The position numbers and the translations under genes are program-made. This document shows, piece after piece, positions 22,823 through 31,887 of a stretch of 41,798 nucleotides of DNA. Where the stretch lies: positions 109,355 through 151,152 of the forward strand of contig JAQSCW010000029.1 of the NCBI GenBank assembly GCA_029945625.1, written 5' to 3'. Each line of letters starts with the position of its first letter. Positions within the stretch are counted from its first letter, which is position 1. The notes under the pieces were generated by a model, which made no database searches, was not told the origin of the DNA, and saw only the letters and a program-made list of their open reading frames with translations. The stretch comes from a bacterium (lineage in GTDB: Bacteria > Bacteroidota > Bacteroidia > B-17B0 > Aurantibacillaceae).

Positions 22823-24808
22823 ATGTGTGGCATCGCAGGCATATGGCACCTTAACAAAAATGAACTCAGTTTCGAAAAACTAAAACGCTTTACCGATTCT
22901 TTGTATCATCGTGGGCCTGATGGTGAAGGATATTTTATTGATGATAAAGCGCAATTAGGTTTGGGGCATCGTCGGCTATCTATTCTCGATTTAAGTGATG
23001 CTGGTAAACAGCCAATGTCTTTTGCCGATGATCGATACCAGATTACTTACAATGGGGAAATATACAATTTCATTGAATTACAAACAGAGTTAGCTGCGAA
23101 GGGTTATACATTTAAAACGGAAACAGATACGGAAGTACTTTTGAGCGCTTATCATTGTTGGGGGAAAGATTGCCTATTAAAATTCAATGGAATGTGGGCA
23201 CTTGCCATCTGGGACAACAAGGAAAAAACTTTATTTTTAGCACGCGACCGCTTTGGCGTAAAGCCTTTGCACTTTCTTCACACGGCAACTATTTTTGCCT
23301 TTGCATCAGAAACGATTGCATTTAAACATCTCGAGGATTATGAGCGTAAAATAGATGGCCAAATGCTCGTGCGTAACATTCTTGATTATCGACGTATGGA
23401 AACCGGCGGTTATACATTGTTTGAAGGCATTCAGCAATTGCAAGCAGGTTGTAGTATCACATTAAGCAGTAGCGGGCGAATTAAAGAAGAACGTTGGTGG
23501 AAAACATTAGATCAAGTTACCCTTTACAAAAACTCTTACGAAAATGCGGTAGAAGAGTTCAAAGACATATTTGAAGATGCCTGCAAAATAAGGTTAAGAA
23601 GTGATGTGCCTATAGCTTCGGCATTAAGTGGGGGCGTAGATTCTTCTGCGGTCTATTGTATGATAAAACATTTGATGGAAAAAAAGGAAAACACAAAACG
23701 CGTTCCATCAAACTGGCAAAAGGCATTTGTGGCGACTTTTCCGGGAGCTCCTGAAGATGAAAGAAAGTATGCGGAAGAAGTCATCGCATTTACAAAAGGG
23801 CAGGTTAACTACATTGAACCTAATTATAAAAACCTGCCGCAGGATATTATTCAATCAACTATTCAATTCGATGCTATTACCGGTACAGCATTAATTGCCG
23901 TGCGTGACGTATATAAAGCTATGCGTGAAAATGGGATAGTGGTGTCTATGGATGGTCATGGTGCTGACGAAACAATGTTTGGATACAGAGCAAGCGTAGC
24001 GGAAACGTTTTTTGATGCGGTTTTATCTGGAGATAAGTTAAGGGAAGATGATATTTTAGAAACTTATATAAATATGGTGGAAGAGGAAAATAGGTCTTCT
24101 GCTGGTAAACGTTTACATGAAAGAGCGAAGCAAATTTTAGTTTTTGAAAAAGGAGGACTTACAAAAAAGTCACTTAACAAGCTAAAGCTTGAGGTAAAAT
24201 CAATACTACATCCAAACCATATTTCCTATTTACAGAAAATTAAAACCGACGATTGGTTCAATGAGACTGAGTTAGATATACCATCTGTATTATTTGACAA
24301 GTATCCAGATTTCAAAAAATATTCGCGCTCCGATTCCCAGTTGTTAACAGACTTTCATATTGAACACATTCCATACAACATGCGTGATTTTGACAGAGCT
24401 AGTATGCAGAATGGGATTGAAATTAGAATGCCTTTTATGGACCATAGGCTTGTTACCTTTTTATTTGGGTTAAAGACCGAGTATAAAGTAGGCCATGGAT
24501 ACACAAAGCGTATTTTGCGCGACAGTATGAAGGGAATAATGCCTGAAAACATCCGTAACAGACGGTTAAAATTAGGATTGAGTGCGCCAATAACCACTTG
24601 GTTTAATGGTCAATTGAATGAATTTGTATTAGACCAAATTAGTTCACAATCCTTCATTCAATCCAAATACTGGAATGGACCCCTGGTTAAGAAATTTGCC
24701 GAAAATAGAACGAATAATAAAACGTGGAATAATGAGGAGGCAGAAAAGTTTTGGAAGATCTTAAATGCGCATATTATTATTAGAAATGACAAAAGTGCAG
24801 GAATATAA
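22823..24808 (+). CDS. asnB: Asparagine synthase-type amidotransferase (AsnB-like, second copy)
   Basis: A 661-residue protein from ATG 22823 with Cys2 as nucleophile (MCGIAGIWHLN). The class II glutaminase domain shows HRGPDGEG, GHRRLSILDLS and TYNGEIYNF; the synthetase domain has the PP-loop SGGVDS (269-274) and DGHGADETMFGYR. It is about 55 residues longer than the AsnB at 17549 and only moderately similar, so the two are not a recent duplication. The last 23 bases overlap the WbpG-type gene, suggesting that the two amidotransferases are made together. Likely amidates a carboxylate in the glycan or its precursor. Confidence 0.88.
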   Translation: MCGIAGIWHLNKNELSFEKLKRFTDSLYHRGPDGEGYFIDDKAQLGLGHRRLSILDLSDAGKQPMSFADDRYQITYNGEIYNFIELQTELAAKGYTFKTETDTEVLLSAYHCWGKDCLLKFNGMWALAIWDNKEKTLFLARDRFGVKPLHFLHTATIFAFASETIAFKHLEDYERKIDGQMLVRNILDYRRMETGGYTLFEGIQQLQAGCSITLSSSGRIKEERWWKTLDQVTLYKNSYENAVEEFKDIFEDACKIRLRSDVPIASALSGGVDSSAVYCMIKHLMEKKENTKRVPSNWQKAFVATFPGAPEDERKYAEEVIAFTKGQVNYIEPNYKNLPQDIIQSTIQFDAITGTALIAVRDVYKAMRENGIVVSMDGHGADETMFGYRASVAETFFDAVLSGDKLREDDILETYINMVEEENRSSAGKRLHERAKQILVFEKGGLTKKSLNKLKLEVKSILHPNHISYLQKIKTDDWFNETELDIPSVLFDKYPDFKKYSRSDSQLLTDFHIEHIPYNMRDFDRASMQNGIEIRMPFMDHRLVTFLFGLKTEYKVGHGYTKRILRDSMKGIMPENIRNRRLKLGLSAPITTWFNGQLNEFVLDQISSQSFIQSKYWNGPLVKKFAENRTNNKTWNNEEAEKFWKILNAHIIIRNDKSAGI

Positions 24809-25961
24809 ACAATGTAAGCGTTGTGTATTGGACACTACTAGCAACACTATTGACTTTGATGAAAATGGAATATGTAATTATTGTCATGCGTTTGATAGGC
24901 AATTGACAAAATTTATTACCATTGACCCGCAATTGCGAAAACGTAACTTGGATGAAATGGTTAATTACATTAAACTATGTGGTGAAAATAAAAAGTACGA
25001 TTGCATTTTGGGTTTAAGTGGAGGTGTTGACAGCACTTACATGGCGTATATGGCAAAAAAGCTGGGATTACGGCCAATGGCTGTGCATTTTGATAATGGA
25101 TGGAATTCTGAACTTGCTGTGAAAAATATTGAAAATATTGTTTCTAAATTGGAACTCGATTTAATTACCTATGTAATAAACTGGGAAGAGTTTAAAGAAA
25201 TGCAATTAGCATATTTAAAGGCATCAGTAGTGGATATCGAAGTGCCAACAGATCAACTTATATTTGCCGCGTTGCATAAAATTGCTGTCCAAAACGGAAT
25301 TAAATTTATTTTAAGTGGGTCAAATATAGTTACTGAATACGGTATGCCATCAGATTGGGCCTACAGAAACAAATCGGACCAGACTAATTTATTAAATATA
25401 TATAAAGCATTTGGTAGGGGAAAAACGTTAACCACTCTTCCCAAATTTGACCTATTTAAAAAATTTGCGTACCAATCTTTACATGGAATTCAAACACTTG
25501 CATTGCTTAATTACATAGATTTTAATAAAGCGGAGGTTAAAAAACTAATCACGAAAGAACTGAATTGGAGAGACTATGGCGGGAAACATTACGAATCGAT
25601 ATTTACTAGGTTTTATCAAGGATACATTCTGCCAGTTAAATTTAATGTCGATAAACGAAAAGCACACCTTTCTGCATTAATCTGCTCTGGTCAGATTACG
25701 AAGGAAGAAGCTATAGCTGAGCTAGAAGAGGAAACCTATGATCCAATCCTGCAGAGAGAAGACAAAGAATTTGTGAAGAAAAAATTTGATTTGACGGAAT
25801 TGGAATTCCAGGACATACTAAAGAGGACTAGAGTTGAACATGAATTTTATGGGGTTGAGAATGAAAGCGCGTTTAGCTTTATAACTTATAAAGCAATTAT
25901 GGCGTTACCAGTGTGGGGAGTAACAAATTGGCGCCGCCTGAGAAATAAATTAAAACGATAA
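24786..25961 (+). CDS. N-acetyl sugar amidotransferase (WbpG/PseA/LegA-type)
   Basis: A 391-residue PP-loop ATPase; I choose ATG 24786, just before the conserved zinc-ribbon-like cysteines C10-x2-C13-x16-C30-x2-C33. The PP-loop is SGGVDS (78-83), and SGSNIVTEYGMPSDWAYRN belongs to the family core. WbpG, PseA and LegA-type enzymes adenylate the N-acetyl group of an activated sugar and use ammonia from HisH/HisF to make an acetamidino group. The HisH/HisF partners at 4190 and 4930 are in the same operon but 19 kb away. The gene overlaps asnB by 23 bases. Substrate could be a mannosaminuronic, bacillosamine or nonulosonic acid derivative; no nonulosonic acid synthase is visible here. Confidence 0.9.
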   Translation: MTKVQEYKQCKRCVLDTTSNTIDFDENGICNYCHAFDRQLTKFITIDPQLRKRNLDEMVNYIKLCGENKKYDCILGLSGGVDSTYMAYMAKKLGLRPMAVHFDNGWNSELAVKNIENIVSKLELDLITYVINWEEFKEMQLAYLKASVVDIEVPTDQLIFAALHKIAVQNGIKFILSGSNIVTEYGMPSDWAYRNKSDQTNLLNIYKAFGRGKTLTTLPKFDLFKKFAYQSLHGIQTLALLNYIDFNKAEVKKLITKELNWRDYGGKHYESIFTRFYQGYILPVKFNVDKRKAHLSALICSGQITKEEAIAELEEETYDPILQREDKEFVKKKFDLTELEFQDILKRTRVEHEFYGVENESAFSFITYKAIMALPVWGVTNWRRLRNKLKR

Positions 25962-25965
25962 CACT

Positions 25966-26964
25966 ATGAACGCAGCCGAAATACACCACTACCTGAGTAT
26001 ACAGCATCGCAATATTTACCAGGAAGCTGAGCTTTTTACTCAAAACCGCAAAAAAGTGGCAGAATACAAAGATGTGCTATGTCACCCCTTTAAAAATGAA
26101 TTAGGTCTTGAATTGGAAGGAAGCACGTTGAAAGCTAGTAATGGCGACATTTTTAATGTTGAAGATGACGTAATTGACTTTAGAATTATAAGTACGAAAG
26201 AAGATAAGGTGAATATACATTGGAGCGAATTAAATAAGACACTAGTTAATTACCAAAGGTATCTTACTCCATATGTGCTTTTAAATTCCTTACCGATTTA
26301 CAACTACATTGGTGAGAAGACGGGATTAAATAAAATTAAAGATGCTTTGGTTATTGACGTAGGTGCTGGCACAGGTCAAATATTTGGTACATTTTTTTAT
26401 CATCAGGAGTCAATAAATTATTTTCTAGTAGATCCAAATTTACGATTGCTACACGATCAGTTTTTAAGATTATACCCAAAGATAGCTACTTTTCCTTTAT
26501 CTCACTTGCTTAGCTATGCTGAAAATTTACCTTTTAAAAGCGGAGTAGCAGACCTTGTATTGAGCCTATCATCCATAGACCACTTTAAGGACTATAAACA
26601 ATTTATGCGGGAGGCTCACCGTGTACTAAAAAATGGCGGTCAAATACTAATTGCAAGTCATTTAGATACAGTATCGCGCGAAACAAAAAAGGTAAATGAA
26701 CCCAATGAATTGAAAACTATTGTTATTAAGAATAGTTTAATGAAAAAAGTATATAACCGACTAAATCTGAAATTCGAGGAGCTTTCTAGGAAGTTCCACA
26801 ATAAGAAACGTGGTAATATAGAAGATGATCATATGCATCATTTCGACGGAACTGAATTGCTGGAAAAAAGTTTAAAAGAATGTGGCTTTGAGGTGGAGCT
26901 AGCAGAAGTGTTCAAACATAATTTTTTCATCAAAGCAAAAAAAGTATCTAACTTCGAGTTATGA
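25966..26964 (+). CDS. SAM-dependent methyltransferase with degenerate Trm112-like N-terminus
   Basis: A 332-residue protein. Residues about 36-72 (LCHPFKNELGLELEGS...GDIFNVEDDVIDFR) resemble the Trm112/UPF0434 fold that precedes many class I methyltransferases, but the usual zinc cysteines are missing. The catalytic domain has VIDVGAGTGQIFGTF (motif I), an acidic FLVDPN, AENLPFKSGVADLVLSLSSIDHF and REAHRVLKNGGQILI. It probably methylates a sugar or sugar side chain. The stop overlaps the ATG of the next gene (ATGA). Confidence 0.8.
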   Translation: MNAAEIHHYLSIQHRNIYQEAELFTQNRKKVAEYKDVLCHPFKNELGLELEGSTLKASNGDIFNVEDDVIDFRIISTKEDKVNIHWSELNKTLVNYQRYLTPYVLLNSLPIYNYIGEKTGLNKIKDALVIDVGAGTGQIFGTFFYHQESINYFLVDPNLRLLHDQFLRLYPKIATFPLSHLLSYAENLPFKSGVADLVLSLSSIDHFKDYKQFMREAHRVLKNGGQILIASHLDTVSRETKKVNEPNELKTIVIKNSLMKKVYNRLNLKFEELSRKFHNKKRGNIEDDHMHHFDGTELLEKSLKECGFEVELAEVFKHNFFIKAKKVSNFEL

Positions 26965-28190
26965 TGTTGAGACTTAGCATTCTTGTCATCTCCTTCTACT
27001 TCCCGCCCTACGATAAAGTTGGCGGGAGACGTTGGGCAAAACACTGCAAGTATTTAAAAAAAGAAAATATTAATTTTGAGGTTTTGTGTGGTGATTTCAA
27101 AGGGACTTCGGCTTGGGATAAAGATCTTCAATCATACCAGGGACAGGTACATAGGGTCGATATCAAACGGAAATATTGGCCATACCACTTAAGGATCCTT
27201 CCTCGAAATTTTCCGGAAAAAATATATTGGAAGTTATCGCTTAAATTCTGGGAATGGAAAAGGACGAGACTTCAAGGGAATTACTTTGATGTTTCAGCGG
27301 GAAGTGAAGATCTGTTTTTTAGACGAGCTGCTTCGCTTCTGAGAAGTAATAATATAAACGTAGTAATTCTAAGTTGCGGGCCATTTAAATACAGCATTAT
27401 TTTAGCGCGGTTAAAAAAGGAATTTCCCCAGCTTAAGTTTATTATTGACTTTCGGGATTACTGGGAAGACGTGCATGCTGGCTTGACTGAAAACCAAATC
27501 GAATATGAAAAAAAGTTGCAGCGAGAGGTATTGGATTCTGTTAATCTTATCTTAAGTCCAAACAGTGAAATGGAAAAGCACTATGCATCTACAGGAAAAC
27601 CCTCGTACCTTTTACCACACTGTTTTGATGCGGATGACTTACAGATGGCAACCAAAAAAACCGAGTTAAACAAGAGTGTTATAAATCTTTTATATGGTGG
27701 AGCATTTTATGCCGGACTAGAAGAAAATATTGAACTTGTAAAAAAATTTGTTGATGCGTTGAATGGCGCCAGACCTTCAAAAGTAGAATTTTATGTTTCC
27801 ATTAAAGGCTATGAAAACGCATTAAATCATCCGCACATTAGTCGCTATGGTTTTATTAACACGGATGAGTATTTTAAGAAGATTCAAGAGGCCGATTATG
27901 TCTTATTGATACTGCCTCCCAATAGGGTAAATGCTATGTCTTCTAAATTCTTCGAGTTGGTAGCTATGCGAAAGCCGATTTTATATTTTGGAGGTAGAGG
28001 TGCGGTTTCTGAATATATTGAAAAGTTTGAATTAGGTTTTCACATTACCGCATATAGTTTGGACGAAAAGATAGAACAAGTTCTTAGGAACATTTCTAAA
28101 AAAGCAGTTCCCGATCTGTCATATGATATATCGGCACATAGCTTTGAATACCAAACAAAAAGATTAATTAAGCAGTTGCAACTCTTGTGA
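26961..28190 (+). CDS. Glycosyltransferase, GT4-like (GGRRWAK group)
   Basis: A 409-residue GT-B protein starting LSILVISFYFPPYDKVGGRRWAKHCKYL. It is clearly paralogous to the protein at 35354, which shares FPP..[K/E].GGRRWAK[F/H]C at the N-terminus and the layout LPH.FD/AYD...LYGGAFYAGLE...K.SAYL/ADYVLL..P further on. The C-terminal half has KFFELVAMRKPILYFGGRGAVSEYI, a GT4-type donor site variant. It overlaps the next gene by four bases (GTGA). The sugar is unknown. Confidence 0.78.
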   Translation: MMLRLSILVISFYFPPYDKVGGRRWAKHCKYLKKENINFEVLCGDFKGTSAWDKDLQSYQGQVHRVDIKRKYWPYHLRILPRNFPEKIYWKLSLKFWEWKRTRLQGNYFDVSAGSEDLFFRRAASLLRSNNINVVILSCGPFKYSIILARLKKEFPQLKFIIDFRDYWEDVHAGLTENQIEYEKKLQREVLDSVNLILSPNSEMEKHYASTGKPSYLLPHCFDADDLQMATKKTELNKSVINLLYGGAFYAGLEENIELVKKFVDALNGARPSKVEFYVSIKGYENALNHPHISRYGFINTDEYFKKIQEADYVLLILPPNRVNAMSSKFFELVAMRKPILYFGGRGAVSEYIEKFELGFHITAYSLDEKIEQVLRNISKKAVPDLSYDISAHSFEYQTKRLIKQLQLL

Positions 28191-29182
28191 TTCGGCCAAA
28201 AAAGAAAGTAGAAGCCTTGGTTGCAGACGATGCAACAACAATTTTATATGGACAACGTACCCTGAATATTTTCGGGAAAGTGCATTATACTAAAATTGTT
28301 CTTAAGGCTTATTATGATATTCTTACATTTTATCGCAAAGCATTAAGAGACAAAGAATGTTACTATGGTCCTTTTAAAGGAGAGTTTGGACATTTATTAT
28401 TGCACACTGTCCCATTTTTAATGCATCTCCATAAAATGGGAGTTAAGATTCACTTTTGTGGTTTAGAAATCGGCAAACCTTTTTTAATTGATGATAAGGG
28501 AGAATCGATCATTTATAAATTTTATCCTCTGAGGGATTTTTACGCGGAGGTTCCGCCTAGTATGAACGAGGCAGTGCCACCGCCAGACGTACAAGAGGAA
28601 ATTATAAAATTTCAGAAAATCGCCTATGCATCAAAAAAAGGATATTTGAATATTGCCGATCATGATATGTATTGGTTTGTTTACCGAAACTGGCAATTGA
28701 AAGGAAGGCAATTCCTTTATCCGATCCAAACTATCTACAAAACCAAAACCGAAAATTCCTGCGTCATCTTTCCAAGGAAAAAGGGAGATGCTTATACCAC
28801 AAATAATGGTGGTCCCTGGGATTACATGCGTATCGCCAGGATGGTGGCGCCCGGTTTTGATAAAGTATATATTACAGGGCATCCGAGCATGAGTGCAGAA
28901 ATACAATCAGAAGGCAATATTGAAGTTTGTGTTTCGGCCGATAACAAAGTAGTTCTTGAAAAGTGTAGTAACGCCAGTTTGATTATTACGCAACATTCCG
29001 GCGCAGTGCATATGGGTGCCTATACCAATACAAAAGTGCTCCTAATATTTAACGGTAACCTGCCAATTAGAGGCCTGGCAGATACACTGAGATATCGTGT
29101 AAATTTATCTTCCGAACCCGTTAACTTTGCCTTATCTTATGAGGAAATAGATGGCTATGTAAAATCATTTAATAATAACTAA
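28187..29182 (+). CDS. Putative glycosyltransferase with GT9-like C-terminal motif
   Basis: A 331-residue protein from GTG 28187. I do not recognise the N-terminal half (YYGPFKGEFGHLLLHTVPFL and onward). Near the C-terminus ITQHSGAVHMGAYTNTKVLLIFNG resembles the DSG.xHLAAA...LFG donor motif of GT9 heptosyltransferases, and CVIFPRKKGDAY looks like the start of a GT-B C-terminal domain. It lies directly before genes for a heptose-like nucleotide-sugar pathway, which fits transfer of that sugar. The assignment rests on one motif plus context. Confidence 0.55.
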   Translation: MIRPKKKVEALVADDATTILYGQRTLNIFGKVHYTKIVLKAYYDILTFYRKALRDKECYYGPFKGEFGHLLLHTVPFLMHLHKMGVKIHFCGLEIGKPFLIDDKGESIIYKFYPLRDFYAEVPPSMNEAVPPPDVQEEIIKFQKIAYASKKGYLNIADHDMYWFVYRNWQLKGRQFLYPIQTIYKTKTENSCVIFPRKKGDAYTTNNGGPWDYMRIARMVAPGFDKVYITGHPSMSAEIQSEGNIEVCVSADNKVVLEKCSNASLIITQHSGAVHMGAYTNTKVLLIFNGNLPIRGLADTLRYRVNLSSEPVNFALSYEEIDGYVKSFNNN

Positions 29183-29184
29183 TT

Positions 29185-30057
29185 GTGTTAAAAGAACTGG
29201 AATTATTTTTTGAAAAAGTAAAAAATCTGCATGTTCTGGTGGTTGGTGAAACCATAGTGGATGAGTTTATTGATGTAACTTATGAAGGGCAATCCATGAA
29301 ATCCATTTGTCCTGTATTTAAATTAGAAGGCGGGAAAACCATACAGCAAGGGGGGGCACAAGCCATCGCAAATCACTTGTATGATTTTGTAAATAAGGTC
29401 GAAGTGATCACCAATACACAAAACGAAATTATCAAAACCCGTTATGTAGACATAAGTGATAAGAAAAAGCATGTTGAGATTAATAAATTTGACACTGCGA
29501 ATTTTCCCAAAATTAATATTGACACCTCAAAATACGATGTTGTGATCGTAGCCGATTTTGGACATGGTTTTTGTGATAAACTAACAATTAATGATGGTTT
29601 TCATCTAATGTGTCAAACAAACTCTAATAATTTTGGATTTAACAGGATTTCAAAATGGAAGAGCCTTAAAAAGAAAAGTGCCTGCATTGATTTGCGCGAG
29701 GCTAGTTTGCAGGTAAATAAAAAAATATCAGAGCCTACAGAATTCGAGATTAAAAACATTTTTAATTACGAATTAAATTCAGAACATTTGTACGTTACTA
29801 CTGGAAAACAAGGCTCTACTTACACCAATGGAAAAGAGTTTATTAAAAGAAAGTCCTTTAAAACCGACATTCTAGATACTATAGGTGCAGGGGATACTTT
29901 TTTTGCCTTTGCTTCGGTGTGCGCTGCTTTAGATGAAGCTGTTTCAGATAAATTATTAATACCTTCATTAGCGGCAAGTTTATCCACCACTTGGCTTTGC
30001 AACGAAAAATCAGTTACTAAAGAAAATCTCTTAAATCATGCCATTAAATATATATAA
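29185..30057 (+). CDS. PfkB-family sugar kinase (HldE/HldA N-domain-like)
   Basis: A 290-residue ribokinase-fold protein from GTG 29185. VLVVGETIVDEFIDV and KTIQQGGAQAIANHL correspond to the N-terminal substrate region of heptose-7-phosphate kinases, and the catalytic anion hole is GAGDTF (234-239). It would phosphorylate C1 of a sugar-7-phosphate made by the SIS isomerase encoded next. It is divergent from standard HldE, in which kinase and nucleotidyltransferase are fused; here the two are separate genes with isomerase and epimerase genes between. It overlaps the SIS gene by 20 bases. Confidence 0.8.
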   Translation: MLKELELFFEKVKNLHVLVVGETIVDEFIDVTYEGQSMKSICPVFKLEGGKTIQQGGAQAIANHLYDFVNKVEVITNTQNEIIKTRYVDISDKKKHVEINKFDTANFPKINIDTSKYDVVIVADFGHGFCDKLTINDGFHLMCQTNSNNFGFNRISKWKSLKKKSACIDLREASLQVNKKISEPTEFEIKNIFNYELNSEHLYVTTGKQGSTYTNGKEFIKRKSFKTDILDTIGAGDTFFAFASVCAALDEAVSDKLLIPSLAASLSTTWLCNEKSVTKENLLNHAIKYI

Positions 30058-30562
30058 ATTAAAATTTCAGGAATTTCTAAATTCCGAACAAATTAGCAAA
30101 CAGATTTTTGAATCTGTGGAGTTAATAAAAAAGTGTAAACGCATCTTCTTTATTGGTAATGGTGGCTCTAACTCCATTTGTTCACACATGATGGAAGATT
30201 ATGCCAAAATATTGAACTATCCGACATTTGCATTCAGTGACGCTGCATTAATAACTTGTTTTGCAAATGATTATGGCTTCGAAAACGCAGTGGCGGAATG
30301 GCTGAAAAGACATTTTATTGAAGGAGATCTTTTGGTAGCAATAAGCAGTTCTGGAAATTCCGCAAACATTAATAATGCTGTTGATTTTGCAAAAGGCTTA
30401 AAAGGACAAATTATTACTTTAAGTGGTTTTGAAAAAAACAACAAACTAGTTGAAAAAGGCCTAATTAATTTTTGGTTAAATTCTTCAAGTTATGGTATAG
30501 TAGAATGTTACCATCAAACCATCCTTCATATAATTTTAGACGAACTACATGCAAATAAATAG
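30038..30562 (+). CDS. SIS-domain phosphosugar isomerase (GmhA-like)
   Basis: A 174-residue single SIS domain. FFIGNGGSNSICSHMMEDYAK and LVAISSSGNSANINNAVDFAK are the two phosphate-binding serine/glycine loops of GmhA (sedoheptulose-7-phosphate isomerase), and the C-terminal VECYHQTILHIILDEL matches the metal/active-site helix. ATG 30038 overlaps the kinase gene. The reaction predicted is sedoheptulose-7-phosphate to a D-glycero-heptose-7-phosphate, but another ketose phosphate cannot be excluded. Confidence 0.83.
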   Translation: MPLNIYKLKFQEFLNSEQISKQIFESVELIKKCKRIFFIGNGGSNSICSHMMEDYAKILNYPTFAFSDAALITCFANDYGFENAVAEWLKRHFIEGDLLVAISSSGNSANINNAVDFAKGLKGQIITLSGFEKNNKLVEKGLINFWLNSSSYGIVECYHQTILHIILDELHANK

Positions 30563-31463
30563 AGTACTAATAACAGGTGTAGCGGGGTTTATTGGGTCTA
30601 ATTTATTGGATTACCTTCTGGAAAAAACAACATGGCAAATTACCGGGATAGATAACTTAAGTACTGGCAGCAAAAATAATATCAGTACGCACCTAAACAC
30701 TACAAGGTTTAGATTTGTTAAAGATAATATTAGAAATTTAAACTCTGTAAAGCAATACGATTGCATTTTTCATTTAGCCGCATTGCCCAGGATACAACCC
30801 AGCTTTGAATTTGTAACCGAACATATTACTGAAAATTTAACGAGCTCCATGCATATCATTGAACTCATGATAGGGGAAAATCATTTTCCGAAATTTGTTT
30901 TCAGTAGTTCCAGCGCGATTTATGGCACGCCTACTACAATTCCTACTCCTGAAACAGAAGCAATTGAATGTCTTAGTCCTTACGCTTTTCAGAAATACGA
31001 AGTAGAAAAATATCTGGAACTCTTGAGCACGCGTTATCCCTTAGATTATATTTGTCTCCGTTACTTTAATCCTTATGGCCCACGTAGCTTTAATCCTGAA
31101 AATAAATTTAATGCGTATAGCAGTGTTGTCGGAATCTTTTTATACCGAAGAGAAAAGGGTCAAAAGTTATTGGTAACCGGCGAGGGGTCGCAAAAACGAG
31201 ATTTTATTCACGTATCAGATTTAGCAAAGGCAAATTATTTAGCAGCAATTAATCCCAATAAACTGAACACGGCCTTTAATATTGGCAATGGTTCAACATT
31301 AAGCGTTTTAGAATTGGCTCAGCGTATTTCAGGCAAGGATTACGAATTTATTCCAAAAAGAGAAGGAGAGTCAGACATTACCTTTGCAGATGTTAAAAAG
31401 GCTAAAGATTTATTAGGATGGCATCCCGAACAAAAAATGGAAGATTATTTAAAAAGTAATTAG
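30549..31463 (+). CDS. NAD-dependent nucleotide-sugar epimerase/dehydratase
   Basis: A 304-residue extended SDR from ATG 30549, overlapping the SIS gene by 14 bases. VLITGVAGFIGSNLLDYL is the NAD motif; SSSSAIYG and SPYAFQKYEVEKYL hold the catalytic serine, tyrosine and lysine; RYFNPYGPR and GSQKRDFIHVSDLA are GalE/RmlB-like. Within the kinase-isomerase-nucleotidyltransferase group it could epimerise the nucleotide-activated heptose, as HldD does, or modify it at C4. I cannot tell which. Confidence 0.8.
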   Translation: MQINRVLITGVAGFIGSNLLDYLLEKTTWQITGIDNLSTGSKNNISTHLNTTRFRFVKDNIRNLNSVKQYDCIFHLAALPRIQPSFEFVTEHITENLTSSMHIIELMIGENHFPKFVFSSSSAIYGTPTTIPTPETEAIECLSPYAFQKYEVEKYLELLSTRYPLDYICLRYFNPYGPRSFNPENKFNAYSSVVGIFLYRREKGQKLLVTGEGSQKRDFIHVSDLAKANYLAAINPNKLNTAFNIGNGSTLSVLELAQRISGKDYEFIPKREGESDITFADVKKAKDLLGWHPEQKMEDYLKSN

Positions 31464-31464
31464 A

Positions 31465-31866
31465 ATGAAAATAGGGTTTACCTGTGGTGTTTTTGATTTG
31501 TTTCATGCCGGCCATGTTTTAATGTTAGAAGAATGCAAAAACAATTGTAACTATTTAATTGTTGCGTTGAATAAAGCAGAAAACATTTCAGAAACTATTA
31601 ATCCGGGTAAGAAAAAGCCAATCTTTACAATAGAAGAGCGTGTTCTGATAATGAAAGCATGCAGATATGTGGACGAGGTACTTACCTATAATTCTGAAGA
31701 AGAACTTTTAGAAATTCTTAAAACTAAAAACATAAGCGTCAGATTTTTGGGTGAAGATTATAAAGGAAAGAAAATTACGGGATCTGAGCTAAACATGAAA
31801 ATTTATTTTACAGATCGCGGTCATGGACTCTCAACCTCGCTTTATCGGACACGCGCTGGCTTATAG
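31465..31866 (+). CDS. Cytidylyltransferase-family nucleotidyltransferase (HldE C-domain/TagD-like)
   Basis: A 133-residue protein with the nucleotidyltransferase-fold HxGH motif H14-A-G-H17 in TCGVFDLFHAGHVLML, the FTIEERVLIMKACRYVDEVL stretch, and the C-terminal STSLYRTR equivalent of the ISTT-x-I-x-x-R signature. It should couple a sugar-1-phosphate to ATP or CTP. Placement next to the PfkB kinase and GmhA-like gene suggests that it activates the heptose-like sugar, giving an ADP- or CDP-linked donor. The nucleotide cannot be read from the sequence. Confidence 0.85.
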   Translation: MKIGFTCGVFDLFHAGHVLMLEECKNNCNYLIVALNKAENISETINPGKKKPIFTIEERVLIMKACRYVDEVLTYNSEEELLEILKTKNISVRFLGEDYKGKKITGSELNMKIYFTDRGHGLSTSLYRTRAGL

Positions 31867-31887
31867 AACTAATAAATAGACAAAGCG

